Shown here piece after piece: positions 23,475 to 31,555 of a DNA stretch of 31,574 bases. The position numbers were made by a program, and so were the translations under genes. Each line of letters begins with the position of its first letter. Position 1 is the stretch's first letter. Source of the stretch: CBDUQP01 sp965369385 (GTDB lineage: Bacteria; Planctomycetota; Phycisphaerae; SM23-33); the NCBI GenBank assembly GCA_965369385.1, contig CBDUQP010000021.1:1-31574 (forward strand), read 5' to 3'. The notes beneath the pieces are model-generated. The model did not search any database, was not told the origin of the DNA, and worked only from the letters and a program-made list of their open reading frames with translations.

Positions 23475-24800
23475 ATGAAGGATTACTTCTACGAACTTGC
23501 GGGCAAGCTGTTTGCGGACCTGAATGGCGACGAGGTGCTGCTTGTCGGCTTGAATGGTGAGGACAGCGATTTTGTGCGGTTCAATAACTCGAACGTGCGC
23601 CAAGCGGGCAGTGTGTGTCAGCGCGTGCTCACGCTGGAGCTTATTGCCGGCCAGCGTCACGCAAGGAGCGTCCTTACAATCGGTGGCAGCAGGATCGAAG
23701 CTGACATGGCGGTGGTCGCCGGCGCACTCAATGATCTGCGGACGAAACTCCCCCATGTGCCCGAAGACCCGCTACTGCTCTACTCCACGGAACCCCAAAG
23801 CGGCGAGAGTATCCGCGAAAGCATTCTTCCGGGCAAGGCCGATGTGTTGGATCGCGTGTGTGCAGCCGGGCAGGGGCGGGATCTGGTCGGTATTTACGCT
23901 CAGGGCCCCGTGTTTGCAGGATTCGCAAATTCACTCGGTCAGCTCAATTGGTTCCAGCGCAGCGGGTTCATGCTGGACTGGTGTTTCTATCATCAGGGGG
24001 ACAAGGCCGTCAAAACATCCTATGCCGGTTTCGACTGGGATCAGCAGGCATTCGAACGCAAAGTCACGGACGCCGCTGCGCAACTGGCGATGCTGAGTGG
24101 ACCTGCCAAGACGATTGAGCCCGGCGAGTATCGCGTCTATTTGAGCCCGGCGGCGATGGAGGAGTTTGCCGGCATGCTGTGCTGGGGTGGATTCGGGATT
24201 AAGGATCACCGCACCAAGAGCACGAGCCTGCTGAAGATGATCCAGCAGGATGCCAGATTGCATGAATCGGTCTCGCTGCGTGAAAACACGGCCGACGGCA
24301 TGACGGCGAATTTCCAGTCGAGTGGGTACGTGAAGCCGGATTGCGTTTCGCTGATCGAGGGCGGCGAGTATCGCGATTGTCTCATCAGTCCGCGTTCTGC
24401 CAAGGAGTACGGCGTGGAGCCCAACGGCGCGTCGGCCGGCGAATCTCCGGAGTCTCTGGACATGGCGGGCGGAGATATTCCGATTGCGGAAGTGCTGGAG
24501 CGATTGGGGACGGGCATTTATGTGAACCAGCTATGGTATTTGAACTATTCGGATCGCCCGGCGTGCAGGATTACGGGCATGACGCGGTTTGCCACGTTCT
24601 GGGTGGAAGATGGCAAGATCGTAGCGCCGCTGAATGTGATGCGGTTTGATGAGACTGTTTATCGCGTATTGGGCGAGAATCTTATCGGGCTGACGGCCGA
24701 GCGAGATTTGATCCCCTGCAAGGACACCTACGAGGCCCGGTCAACCAGCAGCATGCGTCTGCCCGGAGCACTGGTAGGTAACTTCCGCTTCACATTGTAG
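23475..24800 (+). CDS. tldE: TldE/PmbA subunit of the TldD/TldE protease
   Basis: The non-catalytic partner of TldD. The 441-residue protein has the same overall fold (N-terminal ferredoxin-like domain, C-terminal barrel with GIYVNQLWYLNYSDRPACRITGMTRF and VLGENLIGLTAERDL). At the position of the zinc helix it has YLSPAAMEEFAGMLCWGG, lacking HExxxH, as expected for the partner. It is 48 bases after tldD and surely cotranscribed. After its stop at 24800 a short CGCC/GGCG hairpin is not convincing as a terminator; the next gene converges 120 bases further. Confidence 0.92.
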   Translation: MKDYFYELAGKLFADLNGDEVLLVGLNGEDSDFVRFNNSNVRQAGSVCQRVLTLELIAGQRHARSVLTIGGSRIEADMAVVAGALNDLRTKLPHVPEDPLLLYSTEPQSGESIRESILPGKADVLDRVCAAGQGRDLVGIYAQGPVFAGFANSLGQLNWFQRSGFMLDWCFYHQGDKAVKTSYAGFDWDQQAFERKVTDAAAQLAMLSGPAKTIEPGEYRVYLSPAAMEEFAGMLCWGGFGIKDHRTKSTSLLKMIQQDARLHESVSLRENTADGMTANFQSSGYVKPDCVSLIEGGEYRDCLISPRSAKEYGVEPNGASAGESPESLDMAGGDIPIAEVLERLGTGIYVNQLWYLNYSDRPACRITGMTRFATFWVEDGKIVAPLNVMRFDETVYRVLGENLIGLTAERDLIPCKDTYEARSTSSMRLPGALVGNFRFTL

Positions 24801-24920
24801 TATCGCCGTGAGGCGTGATTTGGTGAGCGTTTCTGCCTGGGGCAGCGTGTTTTCGTTTTGTATGCATCGGGTGTTCAGCGGTGGTCGGGCGATTGTGGCT
24901 GCGATAGCGAGGCCTGGCGA

Positions 24921-25496
24921 CTACTGTTTGCTTGTCTGGATTCTGATGTTTGCCGGGTTTGCGATGGGGTCATCAACGATAGTGATGCAGCCGTGTTCAG
25001 TGCAGACTTCGCGGGTGGCAACGGGTGCGGGCGTTTTGGCGGCCAGCGATTCGGGGAATGTTTTTCGCATCTCGGCTTCGGTGTGCAGGCCGACCCAACG
25101 CCGAACTTCCATACCGTTTCGGAACATGATCATCGTGGGGAAGTATTTCACGGTGTATCTGTTGGTCACTTGGGGTGCCAGGTCCGCATTGGTCCTGCGG
25201 AAGGTTATGTTGGGCATGCTATTGGCGACGTTTGACAGCCGCGGCGCGAGTTTCTTGCATGCGGAGCAGACTGTCTGGTAGAAGCACACCAGCACTGGTT
25301 TGGGTGAATCGAGCACTTCCTTGTCGAACAGGGTCTCTGTTTGAATGGGTTGGATTCTGCCTATTGCGGTGTTGTCGTCAACGAGGCAGGGGTCAAAGAG
25401 TCCGCCCGGTTCTAACGGGCCAGGCCCGTCGCATCCGGCAAGAGAGACGATGACGGTTGCCATTGCGGTGAATAACGCTGAGGATATATGTTTCAT
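24921..25496 (-). CDS. Thioredoxin-fold lipoprotein with a CSAC active site
   Basis: A 191-residue lipoprotein. The signal is followed by lipobox LAGC with lipidated C22, so it should sit on a membrane facing the periplasm. The thioredoxin domain (about residues 52-140) has PVLVCFYQTVCSACKKLAP with the redox pair C77 and C80, and YTVKYFPTMIMFRNG carrying the cis-Pro loop. The usual Trp before the first Cys is Val and the central dipeptide is Ser-Ala, which should shift its redox potential. A C-terminal extension has a second Cys pair (CTEHGC) that could form a disulphide or bind metal. It stands after the HPr-domain gene on the same strand, behind that gene's likely terminator, so it probably has its own promoter. 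Confidence 0.82.
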   Translation of the reverse strand: MKHISSALFTAMATVIVSLAGCDGPGPLEPGGLFDPCLVDDNTAIGRIQPIQTETLFDKEVLDSPKPVLVCFYQTVCSACKKLAPRLSNVANSMPNITFRRTNADLAPQVTNRYTVKYFPTMIMFRNGMEVRRWVGLHTEAEMRKTFPESLAAKTPAPVATREVCTEHGCITIVDDPIANPANIRIQTSKQ

Positions 25497-25646
25497 TTAT
25501 GTGTACTCCACTCGCGTGTCTTGCGATAGCGTCGGTGCCAATCTCTGGTCGAGATCATGGCCCCGTAAGTGTCGAGTCCGGCAAATTTCGCCGGGACAGA
25601 ACCAAACAGGCTTCCCGTTATATTCAGCTACACTCGTCCATTCCCC

Positions 25647-25673
25647 AAAAAAAAACTATCTCCGCAGGTAGAT
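25647..25673 (-). terminator. Probable intrinsic terminator overlapping the stop codon of the HPr-domain gene
   Basis: On the minus strand ATCT-A-CC and GGAGAT can pair around TGC (one bulged A) across the last codons and TAG stop, followed by nine T (A at 25647-25655 on the plus strand). The stem is short, so confidence is moderate. Confidence 0.5.
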
Positions 25674-27215
25674 CAGTTCCTTCGGCAGGGTGATATTGTT
25701 ACCGAAGTTGTCTTCGCCATAGCCGTTTTCAGCAAGCACTTGCAGGTCTGCCAGCACGCGTTTGTCGCCGTTGAATCCCAACGAAATCTCCGCGTCGATG
25801 TCGATCTTGCCTGTGGCCATCAGTCTTGCTACTTCCGCGACTATCCACTCCAGCAGCGTCCCTCGCCTGCTGACGGGCTCATCGGACATAGTCAGCGGGC
25901 GTGCGTAAATCACCACTTTGCCCGCTTCGGCGAGTTTTGTGATTATGTGCATGGCATACTGCTGAACATCGCCGTCTTCGTCATAATCCATGGTTTCCGG
26001 CAGTTCTGCGATCTGCTCAGCCAGCCATTTGCGTTTGCGTGCGTTGATTTTTTCGTTGGCCCGGAATATTTCCATCGGTGAACTCGCATCATATGAGTCA
26101 CCGTCCATTTCCATCCAGACGGTGCTTCCGTAATGGAGCACAATCTTGGCAACCAGCGTGGATGGCCGGACATGGAATCCACGGTATCGCGGTACTGACA
26201 CTTGGATGTGTCCAACTTCGGCGTAGCATTTGAGCATTTGCTGGCAGAGGAACTGTACGCAGTCCAAGTACCTGTTAGCGTATGCCATCGAGTATTCCAT
26301 CAGCACTTTCAGCAGGCGTTGGGGGTCTACCGGAGCGTTGTGGTGTCTCTGTGAGCCAATGAACTCGTATCTTTCGTACAGGTGCACGAAGGAAGTCGCC
26401 ACGTGCAGCAGATGGTAGACAACGCTGATATGCCCGCGAAGTACAGGCAAGTCAGGATCGAGCTCCTCCATCTGCGTCTGTGAAACAAACGTGTCGTAAA
26501 GTGTCTGCATGTTGCGGAACTGGTCGCGAAGCTGCCGCAGTTGCTCTTCGCTCATGGTTCCGGGGATGAGCGATGCATACTCTTCGGGCTTGGCTTTGCT
26601 CGCCTGCTTAACAAGGTCGCTCCGGGCCGCCAGGTTTAGGAATTCGGTAACCAACTGGGTGATGGTGGCTGTCGCGCACTCGCTTTTGCGAGATTCGCAG
26701 TCACACGGAAGTCTTCCGGGCGGGAGATTTTCGACGAAGCGATTATCGTCCGGATCGTAGTTGGGCAGTGTAAGGTCAAGCTCGTCGACCTGGACCAGCA
26801 AGAGCTTGCAGCATCGCCGAAGGGCCTCCACGGTCAGAAGCCATGCATTCTCGGTGTCATTCTCGAAGTCATGCTCGATCTTCAGGAGCATGTAAGAAGG
26901 CAGCACGTGGCGGAGGTGTCGCAGTTCGTAACTGACATCGGTAAAACATTTGATCGCGTGTATGACTGCTCGCAGCGTGGACCAGCGAGAGTTATTGTCT
27001 GCGCCGTATGCGTCGAGAAGTTCGACGAGTTGGCTTGATTCCGACAGGAGCCTCGCCAGCAGCGGGCGGGTGAATACTGAGTCTGCAATTGGGTGGTTGG
27101 CAATGTAGTGAGCGATTCCGACGATAGCTTCGGTTCGCGGAGATATCATATCTCTGAAGTCGTCATCACATATAATGACGCTCTTGTCCGGCCGTATCAG
27201 TGAAATGATTGACAT
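25656..27215 (-). CDS. Uncharacterised 519-residue protein with an internal HPr-like domain
   Basis: About residues 1-330 are mostly helical and I do not recognise the family; they contain a Cys cluster CDCESRKSEC near residue 175 that could bind metal. From about residue 335 comes a segment like the phosphocarrier HPr. GFHVRPSTLVAKIVLHYGS carries His348, equal to HPr His15. The following strand is TVWMEMDG, with S379 exactly 31 residues on, at the position of HPr Ser46. After an insertion of about 25 residues the last helix may be VQQYAMHIITKLAEAGKV. About 80 further residues end the protein. It has no signal peptide and is cytoplasmic. GGAGG precedes ATG 27215. No PTS genes are adjacent. 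I infer a phospho-regulated protein; its role is unknown. Confidence 0.75.
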   Translation of the reverse strand: MSIISLIRPDKSVIICDDDFRDMISPRTEAIVGIAHYIANHPIADSVFTRPLLARLLSESSQLVELLDAYGADNNSRWSTLRAVIHAIKCFTDVSYELRHLRHVLPSYMLLKIEHDFENDTENAWLLTVEALRRCCKLLLVQVDELDLTLPNYDPDDNRFVENLPPGRLPCDCESRKSECATATITQLVTEFLNLAARSDLVKQASKAKPEEYASLIPGTMSEEQLRQLRDQFRNMQTLYDTFVSQTQMEELDPDLPVLRGHISVVYHLLHVATSFVHLYERYEFIGSQRHHNAPVDPQRLLKVLMEYSMAYANRYLDCVQFLCQQMLKCYAEVGHIQVSVPRYRGFHVRPSTLVAKIVLHYGSTVWMEMDGDSYDASSPMEIFRANEKINARKRKWLAEQIAELPETMDYDEDGDVQQYAMHIITKLAEAGKVVIYARPLTMSDEPVSRRGTLLEWIVAEVARLMATGKIDIDAEISLGFNGDKRVLADLQVLAENGYGEDNFGNNITLPKELIYLRR

Positions 27216-27399
27216 TCGTTAGACAACCTCCAACGATCATTAGAACATAGACTCTCCGCGAAGGGACAGACGCACCTTTGCACCCAGAGTAATATCGGCA
27301 GAATAGCCCTATGGTTGAAGTAAGAGGTTGAAGTGCGAATAAAAGGCGTGGCGATAAATGGTTACAGTATTATCGATGCGGCTGATTATGCCTGTGTTG

Positions 27400-28905
27400 C
27401 TACATCTCCTGCATCAGCGGAAGCATTGCATCTGTTACCTGGCGGTAGCGATGCAGCTTATCGCGATACTGCTGATGGGCAGTGGGATTGGGGCGGAAGA
27501 CCTTTTCATGGCGAACCATCCGCTCGACGCCCTCTGCTGCGTCCGCGTAAACGCCCGTTGCTACGCCGGCCAGCAGGGCTGCTCCAAGCGGGCTGGCGTC
27601 TGTTATTGCGGGGCGTATGAACGGGACGTTGAAGACGTCGGCCTTTATCTGCAACCATTGGTCATTGTTCGCTCCGCCGCCGGTGGCGACGAATTCCGAC
27701 GTATCAACGCCCACGCTTGCCAACGCCTCGATGCAGTCCATGAAGTACAGCGTTGTGCACTCCATGATAGACTTGAGTATCTCGCCGCGAGTGGTGGACG
27801 TCTTCATGCCGATCACCGCGCCGGATGCCTTGCTGATGAAGTTCGGCGGGCCTGTCGGTTCGAAGTAAGGAAGCGTTATGAGGTCGGTCGGTTCCGCAGG
27901 CATCTCGGCCGCCAGCAGATCGTAGATATCCTTGTCCGGGCCACACAGTTGCATGTCTGCCTGGGCGAAGGTATCGCGGAACCATTTCACCAGCCTGCCT
28001 GCCTGGTTGTAGATCAGCGTTACATATAGCCCGTCGAGCAGGTGATGCTCAACTGCCATGCCAGCCGAGAGCATTTTTTCTGCCGGCGGGATATGGTCGA
28101 AAGTCGGCGTTATGCACTCGAAAGTACCGATGCCGCAAACCGCCCGCCCGGCTGTGCATATGCCCGCTCCCAGCGAGTTGCATCCCTGATCATGCCCGCC
28201 CAAAACCACCTTCACACCTTTTGGCAGGGACAGTTCCTGCGCGACAGAATCGCTAACGGTGCCCACCACGGTTCCGCTCGGTGCGCATCGCGGCAGCTTG
28301 TCTTTGTCTATTTGGCTTCGCTCAAGCAGGGCGTCGGACCAGTCGAGTGTATGAATGTCGAAAAGCAGCGTTCTGTTGGCCAGCGAATAGCTGGTAACCG
28401 GTTCGCATCCCAGCACGTGGGCGATCAGATCGCACCAGAGCAGGAACTTGTCGGTCTTTTCGTAGAGTTCCGGTTGATTCGCTTTGATCCACAGGAGCTT
28501 CGGTAGCGAGTAATTGGCACCCAGGATATTCGGGTTGATCTTGAAGAAGTCAGTTTGACCCAGGCCGTCCATCGCCTCGTTGAGAAGATCGCCGCCGCGG
28601 GTATCACTGCAAAGAATGCATCCGTCGAGTATCTCGCCATCGGCACCGATGGGTGTCATCGCCTCGCCCATGGAACTTACACACAGGGCGGTTATGGGAT
28701 CTGTGGAAGTCTCTTTCGCCGCCTGGCGTATGGTCTCTTTTACGAGTGAGACCACCAGTTTGCTGTCCAGCATGCACGCGTCTGCGCACGCGGCGGCGGC
28801 GGCGGCGGGGTATTCCCGATAGGCGTTGCAGAGGCAGTCGCCCTCAGCGGAGAAGGCGACTGCTTTGCAACCAGTTGTTCCTACATCAATTCCAAGCAGA
28901 CTCAT
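27400..28905 (-). CDS. FGGY-family carbohydrate kinase
   Basis: A sugar kinase of 501 residues, the family's normal length. The N-terminal domain has the phosphate-1 motif LLGIDVGTTGCKAVAF and SDTRGGD near the substrate site. The C-terminal domain has the catalytic VVLGGHDQGCNSLGAGI (Asp base), GIGTFECI and the adenosine motif FVATGGGANNDQWLQIKADVF. The start overlaps the isomerase stop in an ATGA, so the two are translationally coupled. Substrate is probably the ketose made by that isomerase (a xylulose-, ribulose- or fuculose-type sugar); sequence alone does not choose. The 184-base gap after it (27216-27399) holds no gene that I can support. Long antisense frames are shadows. Confidence 0.92.
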   Translation of the reverse strand: MSLLGIDVGTTGCKAVAFSAEGDCLCNAYREYPAAAAAACADACMLDSKLVVSLVKETIRQAAKETSTDPITALCVSSMGEAMTPIGADGEILDGCILCSDTRGGDLLNEAMDGLGQTDFFKINPNILGANYSLPKLLWIKANQPELYEKTDKFLLWCDLIAHVLGCEPVTSYSLANRTLLFDIHTLDWSDALLERSQIDKDKLPRCAPSGTVVGTVSDSVAQELSLPKGVKVVLGGHDQGCNSLGAGICTAGRAVCGIGTFECITPTFDHIPPAEKMLSAGMAVEHHLLDGLYVTLIYNQAGRLVKWFRDTFAQADMQLCGPDKDIYDLLAAEMPAEPTDLITLPYFEPTGPPNFISKASGAVIGMKTSTTRGEILKSIMECTTLYFMDCIEALASVGVDTSEFVATGGGANNDQWLQIKADVFNVPFIRPAITDASPLGAALLAGVATGVYADAAEGVERMVRHEKVFRPNPTAHQQYRDKLHRYRQVTDAMLPLMQEM

Positions 28906-30308
28906 ACTGTCGTTACTTCATATCCAAGATATTTTTCCAGGGCTTCGGTCACTGCGCCGGCTACGTGTCCGGGCGTCAGGCTCACGTGGTGACGATGGCC
29001 GAGGTATCCGATGGTTCGCAGGGTGTCCTGCAGGTTGGGGATTTCAGCGACGCCTGCGCATCCGAAGTAGTCGGATGCTATTTCGTCGTCGGTGAAGCGT
29101 CCCTCGCCGATGTAGAACTTCAGTTTGCCGGCTTCGGTGAGCATGCTGGAGAACGTCATGTCGGTCGGGGCAATTCTTCCGACGTTGCATCCGAAGGAGC
29201 AACCCTTACCAACGGCGTTTGCGAGAATAGCGTGATCGGTAATCTTGCCGCGGCAGGTCATCATGCTGTCGGGAACCGGTCCGCAGTGGAACAGAATGCA
29301 CTTGTCGTCTTCGTCGCCGTAGTTATTGTTCCAGTCCAGGCAGGTTGCAACATCGCCGGACGCCAGGTTCAATGCCCGCATCGCCACGGCGTTACCGACG
29401 TCTACCTCGCAGGCGGCTACAAAGCCACGGTTATTGAGTTCACTGAGGATTACACACGGCGAAATGCCGAGCTGCTGTTGCATTTCCACCCAGCAGCGGA
29501 GGGCGATGGCGTCCATCTGGTATTCGTCGATCAGATCGTCGATGACAACAGCAAGGCGCGAAATCTTGTCCAGCGACGCGGCCGGCACACCCTTCCACGA
29601 TGCGTACTTCTTGAAGAGCGATGCCTTGCTCTTGACCTTCTTGTCAGTCTTCTTCAGACCGTTCATCCGGGCGAAAACGTCGGACAGGTCCAGCGTTTCC
29701 ATGGTGATGTTATGACGCTGCAGGGCGAGTTCGTCGATGCGGACGGTCTTGAATGCCGTCGTGCGGGCACCGATTGCGCCAACCGTCATTTCCCTCATTC
29801 CGCCGACCACGCGGCAGAGCCTGTCGAAGCGGTCAACGTCGGCCGTGAAGGATGGGTCGGTGGGGCTGACCACGTGCTTGTTGGTGCAGGTGAACTTGAG
29901 CCCGTACTGGCAGAACACGTCCATCACGGAGAACTTCCCGCAGAAGGCGTCGCGTCTCAGTTCGGGTGCCATTTTGTCCAGCTCATCCGGATACGCCTGG
30001 ATGAGGATCGGTACGCCGCAGTCTTTGAGGGCCGCGATTGCGCCGGTTTCGTCGCCGAAGTTTGGCAGGCAGACGATCACGCCGCCGAAGTTACCGCGAT
30101 TTTCGGCAAGGAACTTCGCATACTTCTGGCCGTCTGTGGGGGTTTCGATCGCGCCGTAGCGGGTAGCGGCTTTCGGCATGATGAGCGTTTCGTGCCCGAG
30201 CTTCTTCAGTGCTGCCGACATCTGCTTGCGAGCACCTGCCTGCAGTGATGCGGGGAAGAAACCTCTGTTACCGAACAGCAATGCAAAGGTGGTTTTCTTT
30301 GCGGCCAT
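28902..30308 (-). CDS. L-fucose/L-arabinose isomerase-family protein
   Basis: An aldose-ketose isomerase-like protein of 468 residues. The N-terminal Rossmann-like part has FGGVIVCLPNFGDETGAIAAL. The metal centre of the FucI/AraA C-terminal fold is suggested by CEVDVGNAV with E301 and D303, and by GYLGHRHHVSLTPGH near the C-terminus. These match the Glu, Asp and His ligands for manganese in FucI. The start is set at ATG 30308 because AAAGGA lies 6-8 bases before it; the 473-residue version begins inside that ribosome site. It is 71 bases after the aldolase gene and overlaps the kinase by 4. Substrate is open; L-fucose, D-arabinose or L-arabinose are typical. Confidence 0.85.
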   Translation of the reverse strand: MAAKKTTFALLFGNRGFFPASLQAGARKQMSAALKKLGHETLIMPKAATRYGAIETPTDGQKYAKFLAENRGNFGGVIVCLPNFGDETGAIAALKDCGVPILIQAYPDELDKMAPELRRDAFCGKFSVMDVFCQYGLKFTCTNKHVVSPTDPSFTADVDRFDRLCRVVGGMREMTVGAIGARTTAFKTVRIDELALQRHNITMETLDLSDVFARMNGLKKTDKKVKSKASLFKKYASWKGVPAASLDKISRLAVVIDDLIDEYQMDAIALRCWVEMQQQLGISPCVILSELNNRGFVAACEVDVGNAVAMRALNLASGDVATCLDWNNNYGDEDDKCILFHCGPVPDSMMTCRGKITDHAILANAVGKGCSFGCNVGRIAPTDMTFSSMLTEAGKLKFYIGEGRFTDDEIASDYFGCAGVAEIPNLQDTLRTIGYLGHRHHVSLTPGHVAGAVTEALEKYLGYEVTTV

Positions 30309-30379
30309 TTTTAATCCTTTCAAACTTCTCGTACTCTGATCAAAGGCTATGTGGCGTGCCTTGGCGTTTTCTTATCTCA

Positions 30380-31294
30380 TTATTGTGGGTTAATGACGTC
30401 GGCGGACCCGGCGATTTCGAGCTCTTCGGTGACGAGCAGAACCGTTGCATCATAGACGTCCTGCTTTGCTTTTTCTTCCGACTCGCCGATGGCCTGCTCG
30501 TATGGCTGGCGGATGGACGTGCCGATGTTGATCTTGGCGATACCGCGTTTGAACGCTTCGATGAGGCACGCCTTCTGGATGCCGGACCCGCCATGCAGCA
30601 CCAGCGGAACGCCGGTCGCGTCGCGCAGTGCGCTCAGGTGATCCAGATCAAGCCTGGCGGCGACCTTCTTCTTCTGCTTGGCTGCGCCTGAGATTGCACC
30701 GTGGATGTTGCCTATCGCCACTGACAGCCAGTCGATTTTCGTTTCTTTGACGAACCTGACCGCTTCGTCGAGGGCAGTGAAACCCTTGCCGGATTCGAAC
30801 AGTTCATCGTAGGGGGGCATCGGGCCGGATTCGTGTCCCATAACCGCGCCGAGTTCGCCTTCTGCGGGAATGCCTGCCTCGCGGGCCATCTTGGCGACTG
30901 TAGCGGTAGCGGCGATGTTCTCGTCGAGCGAGAGGCGGGAACCGTCGACCATTACCGACTCGTATCCGAGTGCGATGGCGTTGGTGATTTCCTGCTCATA
31001 ATCGACCGTGAGCTGGTCCTCGTCGATGACGGGAATGTGGTCCAGGTGCAGCCGCGTGTACCGCTCATCCTTGCATTCGGCGTACAGGTCGCGAACGGCC
31101 TGCATGCTCTGCGAGCCGAATTTGACCCATTCCAGCCGGGCAACCTGGATGAGGCCGAATGTCTTCGTGTCGGCCAGGGCCTTCACAACCGACTTCATCA
31201 TAGGGAGATACGGGATATTGAATGCAGGGATTACCGTGCCGGCATCAAGTGCGGCGCGCATGAGTTCTGTAGAAGATAGCTTCATTATATCCAT
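30380..31294 (-). CDS. Class II (zinc) aldolase, fructose/tagatose-bisphosphate aldolase family
   Basis: A 304-residue zinc aldolase. Zinc and catalytic residues are visible in LHLDHIPVIDE (H84 and H86, with the Asp between), EGELGAV, the GNIHGAISG histidine, and VLHGGSGIQ. KINIGTSIRQPY provides the late phosphate-binding loop. It is closer to KbaY/GatY and the short FBA II group than to FucA. Such enzymes cleave ketose 1-phosphates or 1,6-bisphosphates to glycerone phosphate and an aldehyde. It is the first gene of the aldolase-isomerase-kinase operon, giving the final step of the proposed pathway. ATG 31294 and ATG 31285 are both possible starts. Confidence 0.88.
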   Translation of the reverse strand: MDIMKLSSTELMRAALDAGTVIPAFNIPYLPMMKSVVKALADTKTFGLIQVARLEWVKFGSQSMQAVRDLYAECKDERYTRLHLDHIPVIDEDQLTVDYEQEITNAIALGYESVMVDGSRLSLDENIAATATVAKMAREAGIPAEGELGAVMGHESGPMPPYDELFESGKGFTALDEAVRFVKETKIDWLSVAIGNIHGAISGAAKQKKKVAARLDLDHLSALRDATGVPLVLHGGSGIQKACLIEAFKRGIAKINIGTSIRQPYEQAIGESEEKAKQDVYDATVLLVTEELEIAGSADVINPQ

Positions 31295-31326
31295 CCAAGT
31301 TTTCAGGTGGGCGTGGCTTTATCGCA

Positions 31327-31355
31327 ATTGTGCTCATGCACACAAGTGCTGTCAA
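31327..31355 (-). promoter_or_regulatory. Promoter of the aldolase-isomerase-kinase operon
   Basis: On the minus strand a consensus TTGACA (31355-31350) is 17 bases from CACAAT (31332-31327), about 30 bases before ATG 31294. The palindrome at 31328-31345 overlaps the spacer and -10, as an operator would. Confidence 0.55.
31328..31345. promoter_or_regulatory. Operator-like inverted repeat TTGTG-N8-CACAA
   Basis: An 18-base imperfect palindrome, TTGTG (31328-31332) and CACAA (31341-31345), overlaps the proposed promoter of the sugar operon. Its form suits a dimeric regulator; no regulator gene is adjacent inside the window. Confidence 0.45.
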
Positions 31356-31419
31356 TAGTTACGTCAGGCCGCTACAGGGCAATCGCATCCGAATGTTCCT
31401 GCCGTGTGTCAGATTGTAG

Positions 31420-31441
31420 GGGCGGACCTGCGTGTCCGCCC
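31420..31441. repeat. REP-like palindrome GGGCGGAC-N6-GTCCGCCC
   Basis: A perfect 8-bp inverted repeat (31420-31427 and 31434-31441) with loop CTGCGT, preceded by TAG. It resembles dispersed extragenic palindromes; only this copy is in the window. The 280-base end region 31295-31574 contains the operon promoter, this repeat and the next, and no gene. Confidence 0.6.
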
Positions 31442-31503
31442 GCCGTTATGCCGCCCGCCGCTTCATTGATTGGGGATATAAGGATATACGGGGAAGGATA
31501 TAA

Positions 31504-31555
31504 GGGGTCAGGAACCTTATCGTTGGCTTTGGAACACTAATAGGTTCCTGACCCC
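31504..31555. repeat. 14-bp perfect inverted repeat with 24-base spacer, REP/RAYT-like
   Basis: GGGGTCAGGAACCT (31504-31517) is mirrored exactly by AGGTTCCTGACCCC (31542-31555). Just upstream GGATATA is repeated directly (three times in 31473-31502). I recall such GGGGTCAGGAACC arms as frequent flanks of REP-associated tyrosine transposase genes in planctomycetes; the window ends 19 bases later, so a transposase next to it cannot be seen. Confidence 0.65.

Noticed and set aside
21984..24800. RiPP maturation locus around tldD-tldE
   Set aside because: No precursor peptide or modifying enzyme was found nearby; the pair is also common as a housekeeping protease.
28653..30248. 531-residue open frame on the plus strand
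   Set aside because: It is antisense to the isomerase and kinase, both with clear motifs; its composition (Cys, Arg, His rich) is that of a shadow frame.
27400..31294. Bacterial microcompartment-type fucose/rhamnose locus
   Set aside because: No shell proteins or aldehyde dehydrogenase are present, and the aldolase is not of the FucA type.
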